A DNA stretch of 64,000 nucleotides, from the NCBI RefSeq assembly GCF_024357955.1, contig NZ_JANEYT010000002.1, positions 122,842-186,841 on the forward strand. Direction: 5' to 3'. The DNA is from Photobacterium pectinilyticum (GTDB lineage Bacteria > Pseudomonadota > Gammaproteobacteria > Enterobacterales > Vibrionaceae). The notes under the pieces are model-generated. The model made no database searches. It had not been told where the DNA came from and worked only from the letters and a program-made list of their open reading frames with translations. Within the stretch, counting starts at the first letter, position 1; every line of letters starts with the position of its first letter. Below are positions 1 to 8,177 of this stretch, piece after piece. A program made the position numbers and the translations under genes.

Positions 1-118
1 TAACCGTAGTAACCTGGCCGCCAAAGGAGCTACGACCGCCATAGGAGCTGAACATGGGTTCGACGACGTCAACTTTGTCGAGATAGATATCGCATAACTC
101 GGACGTATTGTATTCCAT
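1..118 (-). CDS. rraA: RraA, regulator of RNase E activity (N-terminal part; cut by window edge)
   Basis: The reverse strand begins with ATG at 118 and reads 39 codons to the window edge without a stop. The peptide starts [20 protein letters not shown], closely matching the N-terminus of RraA, which continues with the Phe-Gly-Gly segment also seen here. RraA is a small ring-forming protein that binds RNase E and the RhlB helicase and dampens mRNA turnover. It lies just downstream of menA on the same strand, as in enteric bacteria and vibrios, but has its own promoter-like sequence. Only about a quarter of the protein is present. Confidence 0.93.
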   Translation of the reverse strand, partial: MEYNTSELCDIYLDKVDVVEPMFSSYGGRSSFGGQVTTV

Positions 119-193
119 AAGCGCGCTTCTTCTGTGGCAATTGAAAAGGGTGGACTGGCCGCTGGCAGCAGCGACCAATCTTAACTTGTTGAA

Positions 194-223
194 AGTATAA
201 CCAGTTGTTTAGCCTTCGTACAA
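194..223 (-). promoter_or_regulatory. Probable promoter of rraA
   Basis: On the minus strand TTGTAC (223-218) is followed after 18 bp by TATACT (199-194), a good sigma70 pair, about 75 bp before the rraA start. Identified by consensus only. Confidence 0.45.
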
Positions 224-252
224 GGATATATCCCTGTTAACTTCAAGGATAT

Positions 253-1164
253 TCAGGCAGCAGCCAATACTACGCCAGCGGCGAACAACAAGTTGGTGAG
301 CAATGCACATTTGACCATGGTGGCCATCATTGGGCGCAGTGCGGCACCGTCTGCCGATTGCAGTACCTGTTTACCGTGCTTGAACAGTAGCGGTAAGCTG
401 AGGATAAACAACCAGCCAAACGGAGAGTGCAGCTCCAGCAAGGCAAACAAGGCGAGGCAGAGTACGCTGCCAAAAAGTAGGAACAAGTGGTATTTACGGC
501 CCCACTCTGGTCCCATGCGTACTGCCAGTGTCAGTTTTCCACATTCGCGATCGTTGTCGATATCACGTAAGTTATTGATATTTAGAACGCCTACCGCCAG
601 CAGGCCGCAAGCCGTCGCCGGTAGCATGATGATTGAATCAATTTGTCCGGCTTGCAGGTAATAGGTGCCAGCCACGCCCAGCCAGCCGAAGAACATCAAT
701 ACTGACAGATCGCCCAAACCCCGGTAGCCATAGGGCTTGTTACCGACGGTATAGGCAATCGAGGCGGCAATAGCCATTAGGCCAAGCAGTATGAAACCGA
801 CCATATCCTGCAGGTTATTGGTGGCGATAAAAATCAGGCTCAGGCCGCTGGCTGCGGTCAAGATGGTGTTGAGGATCATCGCCTTACGCATCGCCGTCTG
901 GGTGACCATGCCAGATTGGATCGCACGCTGGGGGCCCAATCGCTGGTCGTTATCTGTGCCTTTGACGGCATCACCGTAGTCATTGGCGAGGTTGGAGAGT
1001 ATTTGCAATAACAGTGCGGTCAGCAGGGCAAGACCTGCAATGACTGCGGAGAAACTTCCTTGCCATCCTGCTACTGCACTGCCACAAACAATTGAGGCGA
1101 TGGCCAGGGGCAGGGTCTTCGGCCTTGCCGCATCGAGCCAAATTGCGAGAGAAGATGATTTCAT
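253..1164 (-). CDS. menA: MenA, 1,4-dihydroxy-2-naphthoate polyprenyltransferase
   Basis: A 303-residue integral membrane prenyltransferase of the UbiA family. It attaches the polyprenyl chain to 1,4-dihydroxy-2-naphthoate, giving demethylmenaquinone for anaerobic respiration. The N-terminus (SLAIWLDAARPKTLPLAIAS) is typical of MenA. The two Asp-rich prenyl-diphosphate/Mg motifs are visible: NDYGDAVKGTDND near residue 60 and NNLRDIDNDRECGK near residue 200, with several hydrophobic segments between and after. Length equals the usual family length. It follows hslVU on the same strand but is separated from it by an intrinsic terminator, so it probably has its own promoter. Confidence 0.95.
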   Translation of the reverse strand: MKSSSLAIWLDAARPKTLPLAIASIVCGSAVAGWQGSFSAVIAGLALLTALLLQILSNLANDYGDAVKGTDNDQRLGPQRAIQSGMVTQTAMRKAMILNTILTAASGLSLIFIATNNLQDMVGFILLGLMAIAASIAYTVGNKPYGYRGLGDLSVLMFFGWLGVAGTYYLQAGQIDSIIMLPATACGLLAVGVLNINNLRDIDNDRECGKLTLAVRMGPEWGRKYHLFLLFGSVLCLALFALLELHSPFGWLFILSLPLLFKHGKQVLQSADGAALRPMMATMVKCALLTNLLFAAGVVLAAA

Positions 1165-1256
1165 AATGTGATCTTAAACCGGTAAACAAGTAGGTGCTTA
1201 TTATGGCGTAACTGTAGCAGGGGGCAACTTTATCGCCACTTTGTTTGTTTGAGAAC

Positions 1257-1285
1257 AAAAAAACGGCACCTCTAAGAGTGCCGTT
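1257..1285 (-). terminator. Intrinsic terminator after hslVU
   Basis: Inverted repeat AAACGGCAC / GTGCCGTTT with an 8-base loop. Read on the minus strand it ends in a run of seven T, directly after the hslU stop codon. Confidence 0.85.
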
Positions 1286-1308
1286 TGATGGGATCAGCGA
1301 ATGCCGAG

Positions 1309-2640
1309 CTACAGGATAAAGCGGCTCAGATCTTCGTCTTCAACCAGTTCACCCAAGCGTGAAGTGACATAGGCACCGTCAATCACAATCTGGTCGCCGG
1401 ATTTTTCAGAGGCATCGTAAGACAGCTCTTCCATCAGGCGTTCCATGACGGTGTGAAGACGGCGGGCTCCGATATTTTCGGTACGCTCGTTCACTTGCCA
1501 TGCGGCTTCGGCCAGCTTGTCGATACCGCTCTCGTCAAAATCTATGTTAACCGATTCGGTCGCCATCAAGGCTTTGTACTGCTCGGTCAACGAGGCATTC
1601 GGCTCGGTCAGGATACGTTTGAAATCGTTACTGGTTAGTGCTTCAAGTTCAACACGGATTGGCAAGCGGCCTTGCAGCTCAGGGATAAGATCCGATGGCT
1701 TGGCGACCTGGAACGCGCCAGAGGCAACAAACAGGATGTGGTCGGTACGGACCATGCCGTGCTTGGTTGATACCGTGCTGCCTTCTACCAACGGAAGCAG
1801 GTCACGCTGTACCCCTTCGCGAGATACATCTGGGCCAGAGGTGTCACCACGCTTGCAGATCTTGTCGATTTCATCGAGAAATACGATACCGTTATTCTCG
1901 ACAGCAAAAATCGCCTGCTCTTTCAGCTCTTCTTGGTTGACCAGTTTTGCTGCTTCTTCCTCGGTCGCGGCTTTCATCGCGTCCTTGATTTTCATCTTGC
2001 GCTTATTGGTGGTGTTACCCGCCAGATTCTGGAACATGCCCTGAAGCTGGTTGGTCATCTCTTCCATGCCAGGAGGAGCCATGATCTCGACGCCCATCTG
2101 TGGGGCCGCTACATCAATTTCGATTTCCTTGTCATCCAGCTTGCCTTCACGCAGCTTTTTGCGGAATGACTGACGTGCCGATGAACTGTTGTCCGCTTCT
2201 TCGTTCTGTCCCCACGCATCGCGTGCCGGTGGTAGCAGGATGTCGAGGATACGGTCTTCGGCCAGCTCTTCAGCACGGAAACGGACTTTTTCGGTTGCCT
2301 GCTGGTGGGTCATTTTTATCGCCACATCTGTCAGATCGCGGATAATGGTTTCGACTTCTTTACCCACGTAGCCGACCTCGGTGAACTTGGTCGCTTCTAC
2401 TTTGATGAACGGCGCATTGGCCAGTTTTGCCAGGCGACGGGCGATTTCAGTTTTACCGACACCGGTCGGGCCGATCATCAGGATATTTTTCGGTGTTACT
2501 TCAACACGCAGCTCTTCGGGTAGCTGCATGCGGCGCCAGCGGTTACGCAGGGCAATGGCCACCGCACGCTTGGCTTTGTCCTGACCGATGATATGGCGGT
2601 CAAGCTCGTGGACGATTTCGCGAGGAGTCATATCAGACAT
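1309..2640 (-). CDS. hslU: HslU, ATPase subunit of the HslVU protease
   Basis: A 443-residue AAA+ unfoldase (ClpY) that feeds proteins into the HslV peptidase in the cytoplasm. Walker A GPTGVGKT is at residues 57-64, Walker [10 protein letters not shown] near 255, and the charged I-domain lies between. The C-terminus ends in the short hydrophobic tail (DLSRFIL) that inserts into HslV. The length equals E. coli HslU. It is 9 bp downstream of hslV and shares its heat-shock promoter, with a terminator right after the gene. Nothing unusual was seen. Confidence 0.98.
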   Translation of the reverse strand: MSDMTPREIVHELDRHIIGQDKAKRAVAIALRNRWRRMQLPEELRVEVTPKNILMIGPTGVGKTEIARRLAKLANAPFIKVEATKFTEVGYVGKEVETIIRDLTDVAIKMTHQQATEKVRFRAEELAEDRILDILLPPARDAWGQNEEADNSSSARQSFRKKLREGKLDDKEIEIDVAAPQMGVEIMAPPGMEEMTNQLQGMFQNLAGNTTNKRKMKIKDAMKAATEEEAAKLVNQEELKEQAIFAVENNGIVFLDEIDKICKRGDTSGPDVSREGVQRDLLPLVEGSTVSTKHGMVRTDHILFVASGAFQVAKPSDLIPELQGRLPIRVELEALTSNDFKRILTEPNASLTEQYKALMATESVNIDFDESGIDKLAEAAWQVNERTENIGARRLHTVMERLMEELSYDASEKSGDQIVIDGAYVTSRLGELVEDEDLSRFIL

Positions 2641-2649
2641 AGCCCTTCC

Positions 2650-3174
2650 TTATTCTTCAAGCTCTTCAATGGTGTGGAACTGGTTGGTGAAGACGCAAAT
2701 ATCACCGGCAATAGTCAGTGATTTTTCGGCGATTTCACGGGCGCTGAGATCGGTGTTTTCCAGCAGTGCGGTTGCTGCCGCCTGGGCGAAGTTGCCGCCT
2801 GAGCCAATCGCAATCAGATCGTTTTCAGGCTGAACTACATCACCGTTGCCGGTGATGATCAGTGAGCCGGTTTCATCCGCGACAGCCAGTAGGGCTTCCA
2901 GTTTGCGTAGCATACGGTCGGTACGCCAGTCTTTTGCTAGTTCCACAGCTGCTTTTAGCAAGTGGCCTTGGTGCATTTCCAGCTTGCGCTCGAAACGTTC
3001 AAATAGGGTGAAGGCGTCCGCTGTGCCGCCAGCAAAGCCAGCCAGAACTTTGTTGTTGTATAAACGGCGTACTTTGCGGGCGTTACCTTTCATGACGGTG
3101 TTGCCAAGGGACACCTGGCCATCACCTGCGATAACGACTTTACCGTTTCGACGAACAGATACGATAGTTGTCAC
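2650..3174 (-). CDS. hslV: HslV, peptidase subunit of the HslVU protease
   Basis: A 174-residue N-terminal nucleophile (Ntn) threonine peptidase that forms a double hexameric ring capped by HslU. After removal of Met the catalytic Thr is exposed in the start [20 protein letters not shown]. The conserved segments [15 protein letters not shown] and [11 protein letters not shown] are present. It is the first gene of hslVU and shows about the normal length. The upstream region holds a sigma32-like promoter, consistent with heat induction known for this operon. Confidence 0.98.
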   Translation of the reverse strand: MTTIVSVRRNGKVVIAGDGQVSLGNTVMKGNARKVRRLYNNKVLAGFAGGTADAFTLFERFERKLEMHQGHLLKAAVELAKDWRTDRMLRKLEALLAVADETGSLIITGNGDVVQPENDLIAIGSGGNFAQAAATALLENTDLSAREIAEKSLTIAGDICVFTNQFHTIEELEE

Positions 3175-3229
3175 GGTCTTACCTCTTGTGGTCTGCTCCG
3201 GTCATCATGCCGGTTTCGATATATTGCAG

Positions 3230-3258
3230 ATCTGGGGACGGCTGGGAAAAGTTTCAAG
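3230..3258 (-). promoter_or_regulatory. Sigma32 (RpoH) type promoter of hslVU
   Basis: On the minus strand CTTGAAA (3258-3252) is followed after 14 bp by CCCCAGAT (3237-3230). This matches the heat-shock consensus CTTGAA / CCCCATnT with an accepted spacing. It lies 56 bp before hslV, whose orthologous operon is sigma32-dependent in E. coli. Confidence 0.8.
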
Positions 3259-3260
3259 GG

Positions 3261-3289
3261 GGAAAAGAAAAGGATGCCACAGGCATCCT
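3261..3289 (-). terminator. Intrinsic terminator after ftsN
   Basis: Stem AGGATGCC / GGCATCCT with a 3-base loop. Read on the minus strand it is followed by TTTTCTTTTCC. The T-rich tail abuts the -35 element of the hslVU heat-shock promoter, so read-through from ftsN is blocked just before it. Confidence 0.8.
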
Positions 3290-3308
3290 TATTTATTCGA
3301 CTGCTGGG

Positions 3309-3908
3309 CTACTCCCAGAACCAGATAGCGCATGGCTCGATACCGGCCCGGCGTAACTGGTTACGGTCGCTTTCGGCCTTGCGTTTTTGCGGATAAGGCC
3401 CGAGAACCACCCGGTACCAGTTGCCTTTTTCACCCTGGCTGACCTTGATTTGGCTAGTCAGTCCCTGGAAAGCAATCATGGCCTTACGTTCTTCGGCCTG
3501 ACTCTGGCTGCGGTAGGCACCGCACTGCATCAAGTATGGCTTGGTCGGGGCTTGTTCTTTCTTGGCATCGACCTGCACTTCCTTGTTTTCCAGCTCTTCG
3601 ATATAACGCCATTTCTCTTCCGGCTTAGGCGGTAGCGGTTTGGACGCTTTTGGCGGCGTCACAGGTTCCGCCTTCGGTCTTACCGGTTTGACCGGCTCGG
3701 GCTTGGTAACCGACGGGCTGGTGGGTTGTTGGGGTTGCGGGGCCGGGTTGGCGGACAGGTAATACAGCCCATAGCCCAGGGCTCCAACCAAGCACAGGGC
3801 GATAGCAGCCCATTTGATCGGGAAGCCACTGCTTGAGACTTGATTGCGGTTGCCACGGGGTTTCTTGGCGGCGGCTCTGCCGCGTTTGACGTAATCTTTG
3901 GTAGCCAC
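3309..3908 (-). CDS. ftsN: FtsN, cell-division activator (short form)
   Basis: A bitopic inner-membrane protein of the divisome. I chose the GTG start at 3908 (VATKDYVKRG), which matches FtsN N-termini; the longer upstream reading would add 44 unrelated residues. It has a basic cytoplasmic tail (1-30), one membrane segment (about 32-52), a proline-rich linker, and the motif PPKPEEKWRYIEELE near residue 95. That motif corresponds to the essential periplasmic helix of E. coli FtsN, with its W, Y and L preserved. A SPOR domain occupies about 120-196. At 199 residues it is much shorter than E. coli FtsN (319), lacking the Gln-rich linker. No strong Shine-Dalgarno precedes the GTG. The neighbour cytR is the usual one. 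Confidence 0.9.
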   Translation of the reverse strand: MATKDYVKRGRAAAKKPRGNRNQVSSSGFPIKWAAIALCLVGALGYGLYYLSANPAPQPQQPTSPSVTKPEPVKPVRPKAEPVTPPKASKPLPPKPEEKWRYIEELENKEVQVDAKKEQAPTKPYLMQCGAYRSQSQAEERKAMIAFQGLTSQIKVSQGEKGNWYRVVLGPYPQKRKAESDRNQLRRAGIEPCAIWFWE

Positions 3909-4060
3909 GATGTCAATCAGTATTAAGGTGAGTTGAATAAACCTATGGTACAAATTTGCGTCAGCTCTGACCAGACCTTGCGATGCATCCTGACTTTTAG
4001 GTTGCACCGTAAGGTATAGGTTTTGTGAGCTTGTACCCAAAAATTGCGTGGTAAGCCGGC

Positions 4061-5065
4061 TTAGTTGGCGGGTGGCGCGGCACTTTCGCGGATCACCAGC
4101 TTAGCATCTAGCAGGCGTGAGCCAGAGGCAATGTCCTTACCCTTGAGGATATCGAGCAGCATCATCATCGACTGTCGCCCGATCTCGTAGCGTGGTTGGG
4201 AGACGGTGGTAAGCGGTGGATCGCAGTATTCAGCAAACTGAATATCATCGAAGCCGACAATTGACAGATCTTGTGGCACCCGAAAGCCAAGGCGCTTGGC
4301 TTGCTGCATAGCACCGATCGCCATTACATCGTTGTGGCATAACAGAGCTGTTGGAGGCTCGGGTAGCGACAATAGGGCTGTAACCGCACGGGCACCACCG
4401 GCAAAGCTGAAGTCGCTCTTGACCGTATACGCGGGGTTGAGTTCAACCCCCGCCCGACGCAGCGCCTGCTGGTAACCCTGAGATCGGAACTGGCACAAGG
4501 CTGCATTGTCAGGCCCGGTGACTTGGGCAATGCGTTTGTGCCCCATTTGGGTCAGATAATTGACGGCCTCAAAGGCTGCGGTCAGGTTGTCGATATGGAC
4601 CGTTGGCAGTTCGAGCTCCGGGGCAAACTCACACGCCATGACCATAGGCGGTAGGTTCTTTTGCTCAGGCTTGCTGACATCAAAGGGTAGGTCAGTACCG
4701 AGCAGTAACATACCGTCGGCTTGTTTGGTGAATACTAGGTTAACAAACGAATTCTCACGGGTTTTCTGTTGCCCGCTATCGCCAAGCAGGACCAGGTAAC
4801 CATGTTCCATCGCCGCTTCTTCGATACCCCGGATGATCTCGGTGAAATAGGGATCACAGATATCGGGCACGATAGTGACGATGGTTTTTGATTCGTTGCG
4901 ACGAAGATTCCTAGCCAGTGAATTGGGTGAATAGCCAGCATCCATGACAGCCTGTTCGACCTTTTTTCGGGTCGAGGCTGACACTTTTTCCGGGTTCATC
5001 AGGGCACGGGAGACCGTGGCCGTCGAGACACCGGCGAGCTGGGCAACATCCTTCATTGTCGCCAT
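4061..5065 (-). CDS. cytR: CytR, LacI-family repressor of nucleoside uptake and catabolism genes
   Basis: A 334-residue LacI/GalR regulator. The N-terminal helix-turn-helix and hinge read MKDVAQLAGVSTATVSRALM followed by RNLRRNESKTIVTIVPDICDPYFTEIIRG, typical of CytR. The periplasmic-binding-like ligand domain fills the rest. In E. coli and V. cholerae CytR binds cytidine and acts together with CRP at target promoters. It sits between priA and ftsN as in enterobacteria. A near-perfect CRP site lies about 150 bp upstream of the start, which suggests CRP control of cytR itself. Confidence 0.95.
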   Translation of the reverse strand: MATMKDVAQLAGVSTATVSRALMNPEKVSASTRKKVEQAVMDAGYSPNSLARNLRRNESKTIVTIVPDICDPYFTEIIRGIEEAAMEHGYLVLLGDSGQQKTRENSFVNLVFTKQADGMLLLGTDLPFDVSKPEQKNLPPMVMACEFAPELELPTVHIDNLTAAFEAVNYLTQMGHKRIAQVTGPDNAALCQFRSQGYQQALRRAGVELNPAYTVKSDFSFAGGARAVTALLSLPEPPTALLCHNDVMAIGAMQQAKRLGFRVPQDLSIVGFDDIQFAEYCDPPLTTVSQPRYEIGRQSMMMLLDILKGKDIASGSRLLDAKLVIRESAAPPAN

Positions 5066-5212
5066 AGTTAAGGTTCCTCTCTATTATTTTTCTCTCTTTT
5101 TCCGCTGGGGGATCATGGCCAAAGCAGCCGATACCTAAGCCAGCGAGCTTGTTATTGTAGGCTGTATGCCGGGGATTAAACATGCTTTAAACAGCATAAA
5201 TTACATCCAATA

Positions 5213-5228
5213 TGTGACATATGTCGCA
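5213..5228. promoter_or_regulatory. CRP-binding site upstream of cytR
   Basis: TGTGACATATGTCGCA matches TGTGA-N6-TCACA at 9 of 10 positions. It lies in the priA-cytR gap. A nearby small palindrome ATGCT-N6-AGCAT (5182-5197) could be another operator, but no family could be assigned to it. Confidence 0.7.
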
Positions 5229-5237
5229 TTGTTCATT

Positions 5238-7439
5238 TTAAGTTAAATCCTGCGGTTCGACATCAATCGACCAACGGATTTTCTTGGCAAGAGGAAGCAA
5301 AGCGATGGCAGGCTTGGCAACAGACAGCCACTGTTGCAATGCCCTGCGGCTAGGTGCTTGTAGTAGTAACTGCCAACGGTAGCGGCCCGCCCGGCGTGAC
5401 AGCGGAGCAGGATTGGGGCCCATTACCATCGTTTCTTGGCTGGCGACAGGACTGGTTTCGAAAATTCCTCTCACCTGTTGGAGGAACTGCTCGACCAGCT
5501 CGCTTTGGTTGGCTTCGGCCCGCAGCAAGGCCAAGTAGGTGAACGGTGGCAGCCATGCCTGCTTGCGCTCGCTCAGGGCACCCGAGGCGAAGTGATCGTA
5601 GCCCTTGTAGAGCAGGGCCTGGAGCAGACCATGCTCAGGGTGATGGGTTTGTAATACCACTTCTCCGGGTTTGCTGGCCCGTCCCGCACGGCCGGCGACC
5701 TGGATAAACAATTGGGCCAAGCGTTCGCTGGCCCGGAAATCGTTGCTGAACAGTGCACTGTCAACATCAAGTAGGGCAACCAGGGTGACATCGGGAAAAT
5801 GGTGACCCTTGGCCAGCATCTGGGTGCCAATCAATATTTGGTATTCGTTGTTGCGAATGGCCTCGAGGTAGTGTTCAAGGCTGCCCTTACGGCGGGTACT
5901 GTCGCGGTCGATACGCACGGTCCTGTAATTCGGAAACAACATCTCGAGTTGCTGCTCGAGCTGTTCGGTACCAACACCCACCGCATTGAGCTGGGTCGAA
6001 CCACACTGGCCGCACTGGTGCATCATCGGACGCTGGGTGGCACAGTGGTGGCAGCGTAGCTCACCGCTTTGCTGGTGGAAGGTATAGTAGGCGTCACAGC
6101 GCTTGCACTCGGCCAGCCAGCCACAGTCATGGCAGATCACCGCCGGTGCGAACCCACGGCGATTGAGGAACAGCATGACCTGGTTACCGGCCTCGAGGTG
6201 CTGGCGCATTCGGGCGATCAGTGGGGCAGATAATCCCGCCTCTAGGTATTGCCCTTTGACGTCCAGCACGCCATGGCGAGCTGCTTGGGCAGCGCCTGCT
6301 CGGCGTGACAGAATTAGGTGGTGGTACTTGCCACTCTTGGCGTTGTGCAGCGTTTCCAGTGCCGGGGTTGCGGAGCCGAGCACGATCGGAATATTGGCCT
6401 GGCTGGCACGCATCACGGCCAGATCCCGGGCATGGTAACGCAGGCTGTCCTGCTGCTTATAGGAAGCGTCATGCTCCTCGTCGACAATGATAATGCCGAG
6501 GTTGGCAAACGGGGTGAACAGGGCCGATCGGGTGCCGATGATGATCCCGGCTTGGTTATCACGCCCGGCAAGCCAGGCTGACAGCCGTTCGGTGTCGTTA
6601 AGCCCGGAGTGGATCGTCTCCAGCGGCACATTGAAGCGGCGGCGGAAGCGGTTGATAGTTTGTGGAGTCAGGCCAATTTCCGGCACCAGGATCAACGCTT
6701 GCTTGCCGGCTGCTAGCACGGGCTCAAGCAGGTTGAGGTAAACCTCGGTCTTGCCCGAGCCAGTAACACCTTCTAGCAGGTAGCAGCCAAATTCCGGATT
6801 GGCGTTGACACTGGCAATCGCCAAGGCTTGCTCCTCGTTGAGACGGGGTTTCTCCTCGGTAACCGCGAACTGCGATTGCCAGTGACGCATTGCTGGTGCT
6901 TGCTCGAGCGCTTCAATCCACCCTTTTTCGGTCAAGGTTTTCAACGTGGCATTGCTGACCTCTTCGGCAAGCAGGGCTTCATGACTCAAAGCCCCCTGAC
7001 GCAGCATCGTCAAGGCCTGGACTTGGCGCGGTGCCCGCTTGAGGGCCGTCAATGGTTGGTTGTGCCCCGCGTCAGTCAACTGCCACATTTTTAGCGTCGA
7101 TGGTGATGCCTCACGGCCTTTTCGCAAATAGGCTGGCATCGCATTGGCCAGCGTATCGCCAAGCGGATATTGGTAATATTGGCTGGCCCAGTTCAATAGC
7201 TTGAACAGGCTCGGCTCCCACAGTGGCGAGTGGTCAAGTACGCTGTAGATCGGCTTGAGCTGGTTAAGAGGGAAATCAGACTTGTCTGTAAGGGTCATCA
7301 CGATCCCAACTAACTGCTGGCGCCCAAACGGCACTTTGACCCGCCCACCGATAGCAGGCTGCTGGCCGGGCTTGACCAGGTAATCAAATTGCTTGTCCAG
7401 GGGAACAGGAAGGGCCACTCGGGCAATATTGGGCGTCAT
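5238..7439 (-). CDS. priA: PriA, primosomal replication-restart helicase
   Basis: A 733-residue superfamily 2 DNA helicase that binds stalled forks and loads DnaB through PriB and DnaT. The N-terminal 3'BD domain begins ARVALPVPLDKQFDY. The helicase core has Walker A GVTGSGKTE near residue 230 and DEEH near 320. A Cys-rich zinc region (CxxC pairs including CHDCGW, CKRC, CHHC, CGQCG) follows at about 435-480. The length is normal for the family. It is transcribed away from rpmE, as in most gammaproteobacteria. Confidence 0.97.
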   Translation of the reverse strand: MTPNIARVALPVPLDKQFDYLVKPGQQPAIGGRVKVPFGRQQLVGIVMTLTDKSDFPLNQLKPIYSVLDHSPLWEPSLFKLLNWASQYYQYPLGDTLANAMPAYLRKGREASPSTLKMWQLTDAGHNQPLTALKRAPRQVQALTMLRQGALSHEALLAEEVSNATLKTLTEKGWIEALEQAPAMRHWQSQFAVTEEKPRLNEEQALAIASVNANPEFGCYLLEGVTGSGKTEVYLNLLEPVLAAGKQALILVPEIGLTPQTINRFRRRFNVPLETIHSGLNDTERLSAWLAGRDNQAGIIIGTRSALFTPFANLGIIIVDEEHDASYKQQDSLRYHARDLAVMRASQANIPIVLGSATPALETLHNAKSGKYHHLILSRRAGAAQAARHGVLDVKGQYLEAGLSAPLIARMRQHLEAGNQVMLFLNRRGFAPAVICHDCGWLAECKRCDAYYTFHQQSGELRCHHCATQRPMMHQCGQCGSTQLNAVGVGTEQLEQQLEMLFPNYRTVRIDRDSTRRKGSLEHYLEAIRNNEYQILIGTQMLAKGHHFPDVTLVALLDVDSALFSNDFRASERLAQLFIQVAGRAGRASKPGEVVLQTHHPEHGLLQALLYKGYDHFASGALSERKQAWLPPFTYLALLRAEANQSELVEQFLQQVRGIFETSPVASQETMVMGPNPAPLSRRAGRYRWQLLLQAPSRRALQQWLSVAKPAIALLPLAKKIRWSIDVEPQDLT

Positions 7440-7529
7440 ATATAACCGCTAAATCCGCATGTACTAAGATAGAGAAGTGTACCTTGCCCAGCCTCGGGCA
7501 GCAAAGCGGCGAAAAAAGGCGCATATTGG

Positions 7530-7558
7530 TTGATCTGAACTGTTTGATTGATTACTAT
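7530..7558 (+). promoter_or_regulatory. Promoter of rpmE
   Basis: TTGATC (7530-7535), 17 bp, TACTAT (7553-7558). The predicted transcript start is near 7565, leaving a leader of about 105 nt before rpmE. Confidence 0.6.
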
Positions 7559-7559
7559 A

Positions 7560-7671
7560 CGCCGCCTAATTTGGCGTATTGGCAGTTCAGCCGTTACGTA
7601 TATTTATTAACGCGTGTGGTGCCCGGCTTTGGATCGGGAGAGCGACACGGCCTTACTTTTGAGGTTATCCC
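7560..7671 (+). promoter_or_regulatory. Structured 5' leader of rpmE (candidate L31 autoregulatory leader)
   Basis: The leader holds TACGCC/GGCGTA (7558-7578) at its 5' end. A two-level hairpin follows: outer CGTGT (7613-7617) with ACACG (7645-7649), and inner CCCG (7622-7625) with CGGG (7635-7638). The hairpin ends about 20 nt before the start codon. In E. coli rpmE is autogenously repressed by L31 through its leader; that this leader does the same is inference. Confidence 0.5.
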
Positions 7672-7884
7672 ATGAAACAAGGTATTCACCCAGAGTACAC
7701 TGCAGTAAACGCTCGTTGTTCTTGCGGCAACACTTTCGTATTTAACTCTACTATGGGTAAAGACATCAACCTAGATGTATGCGACAAGTGTCACCCTTTC
7801 TACACTGGTAAGCAGCGTCAGGTTAGCTCTGGTGGCCGTATCGACAAATTCAACAAGCGTTTCGGTGCGCTTTCTAGCAAGTAA
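7672..7884 (+). CDS. rpmE: Ribosomal protein bL31 (zinc-binding form)
   Basis: A 70-residue large-subunit protein that helps form an intersubunit bridge. It begins [20 protein letters not shown] and keeps all four zinc-ligand cysteines (RCSCGN and VCDKCHP), so this is the Zn-containing C+ type, not the zinc-free paralogue YkgM/RpmE2. Codon use shifts to the biased set seen in highly expressed genes. It is monocistronic, with its own promoter, a structured leader and a strong terminator. Confidence 0.98.
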   Translation: MKQGIHPEYTAVNARCSCGNTFVFNSTMGKDINLDVCDKCHPFYTGKQRQVSSGGRIDKFNKRFGALSSK

Positions 7885-7901
7885 TTGCCAGATGAATGTC
7901 G

Positions 7902-7932
7902 AAAAAGGGGATGCGCAAGCATCCCTTTTTTT
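7902..7932 (+). terminator. Intrinsic terminator of rpmE
   Basis: Stem GGGATGC (7908-7914) / GCATCCC (7919-7925) with loop GCAA and a following run of seven T. Confidence 0.9.
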
Positions 7933-8177
7933 ATGTCCATTTTTTCTGCCGTAGTTTTGCCAGCCCTATTCCCTATTAGCATCTTGTTGCCTTCAAAGTT
8001 GGCAATTCCATCTTTTAGCCATCGCCTAATACGCTATATTCCCCACCTACCTCGGCGACTCACTCTGGGAATCATTGGATCGACCAGATGTTCGGTGCTA
8101 GGATTTTGTGCTGCCATAGAATATGATCTATGTCCAAAATCTAAAATAAAGTCACCCAAGTCAGGATTTCGAACACT

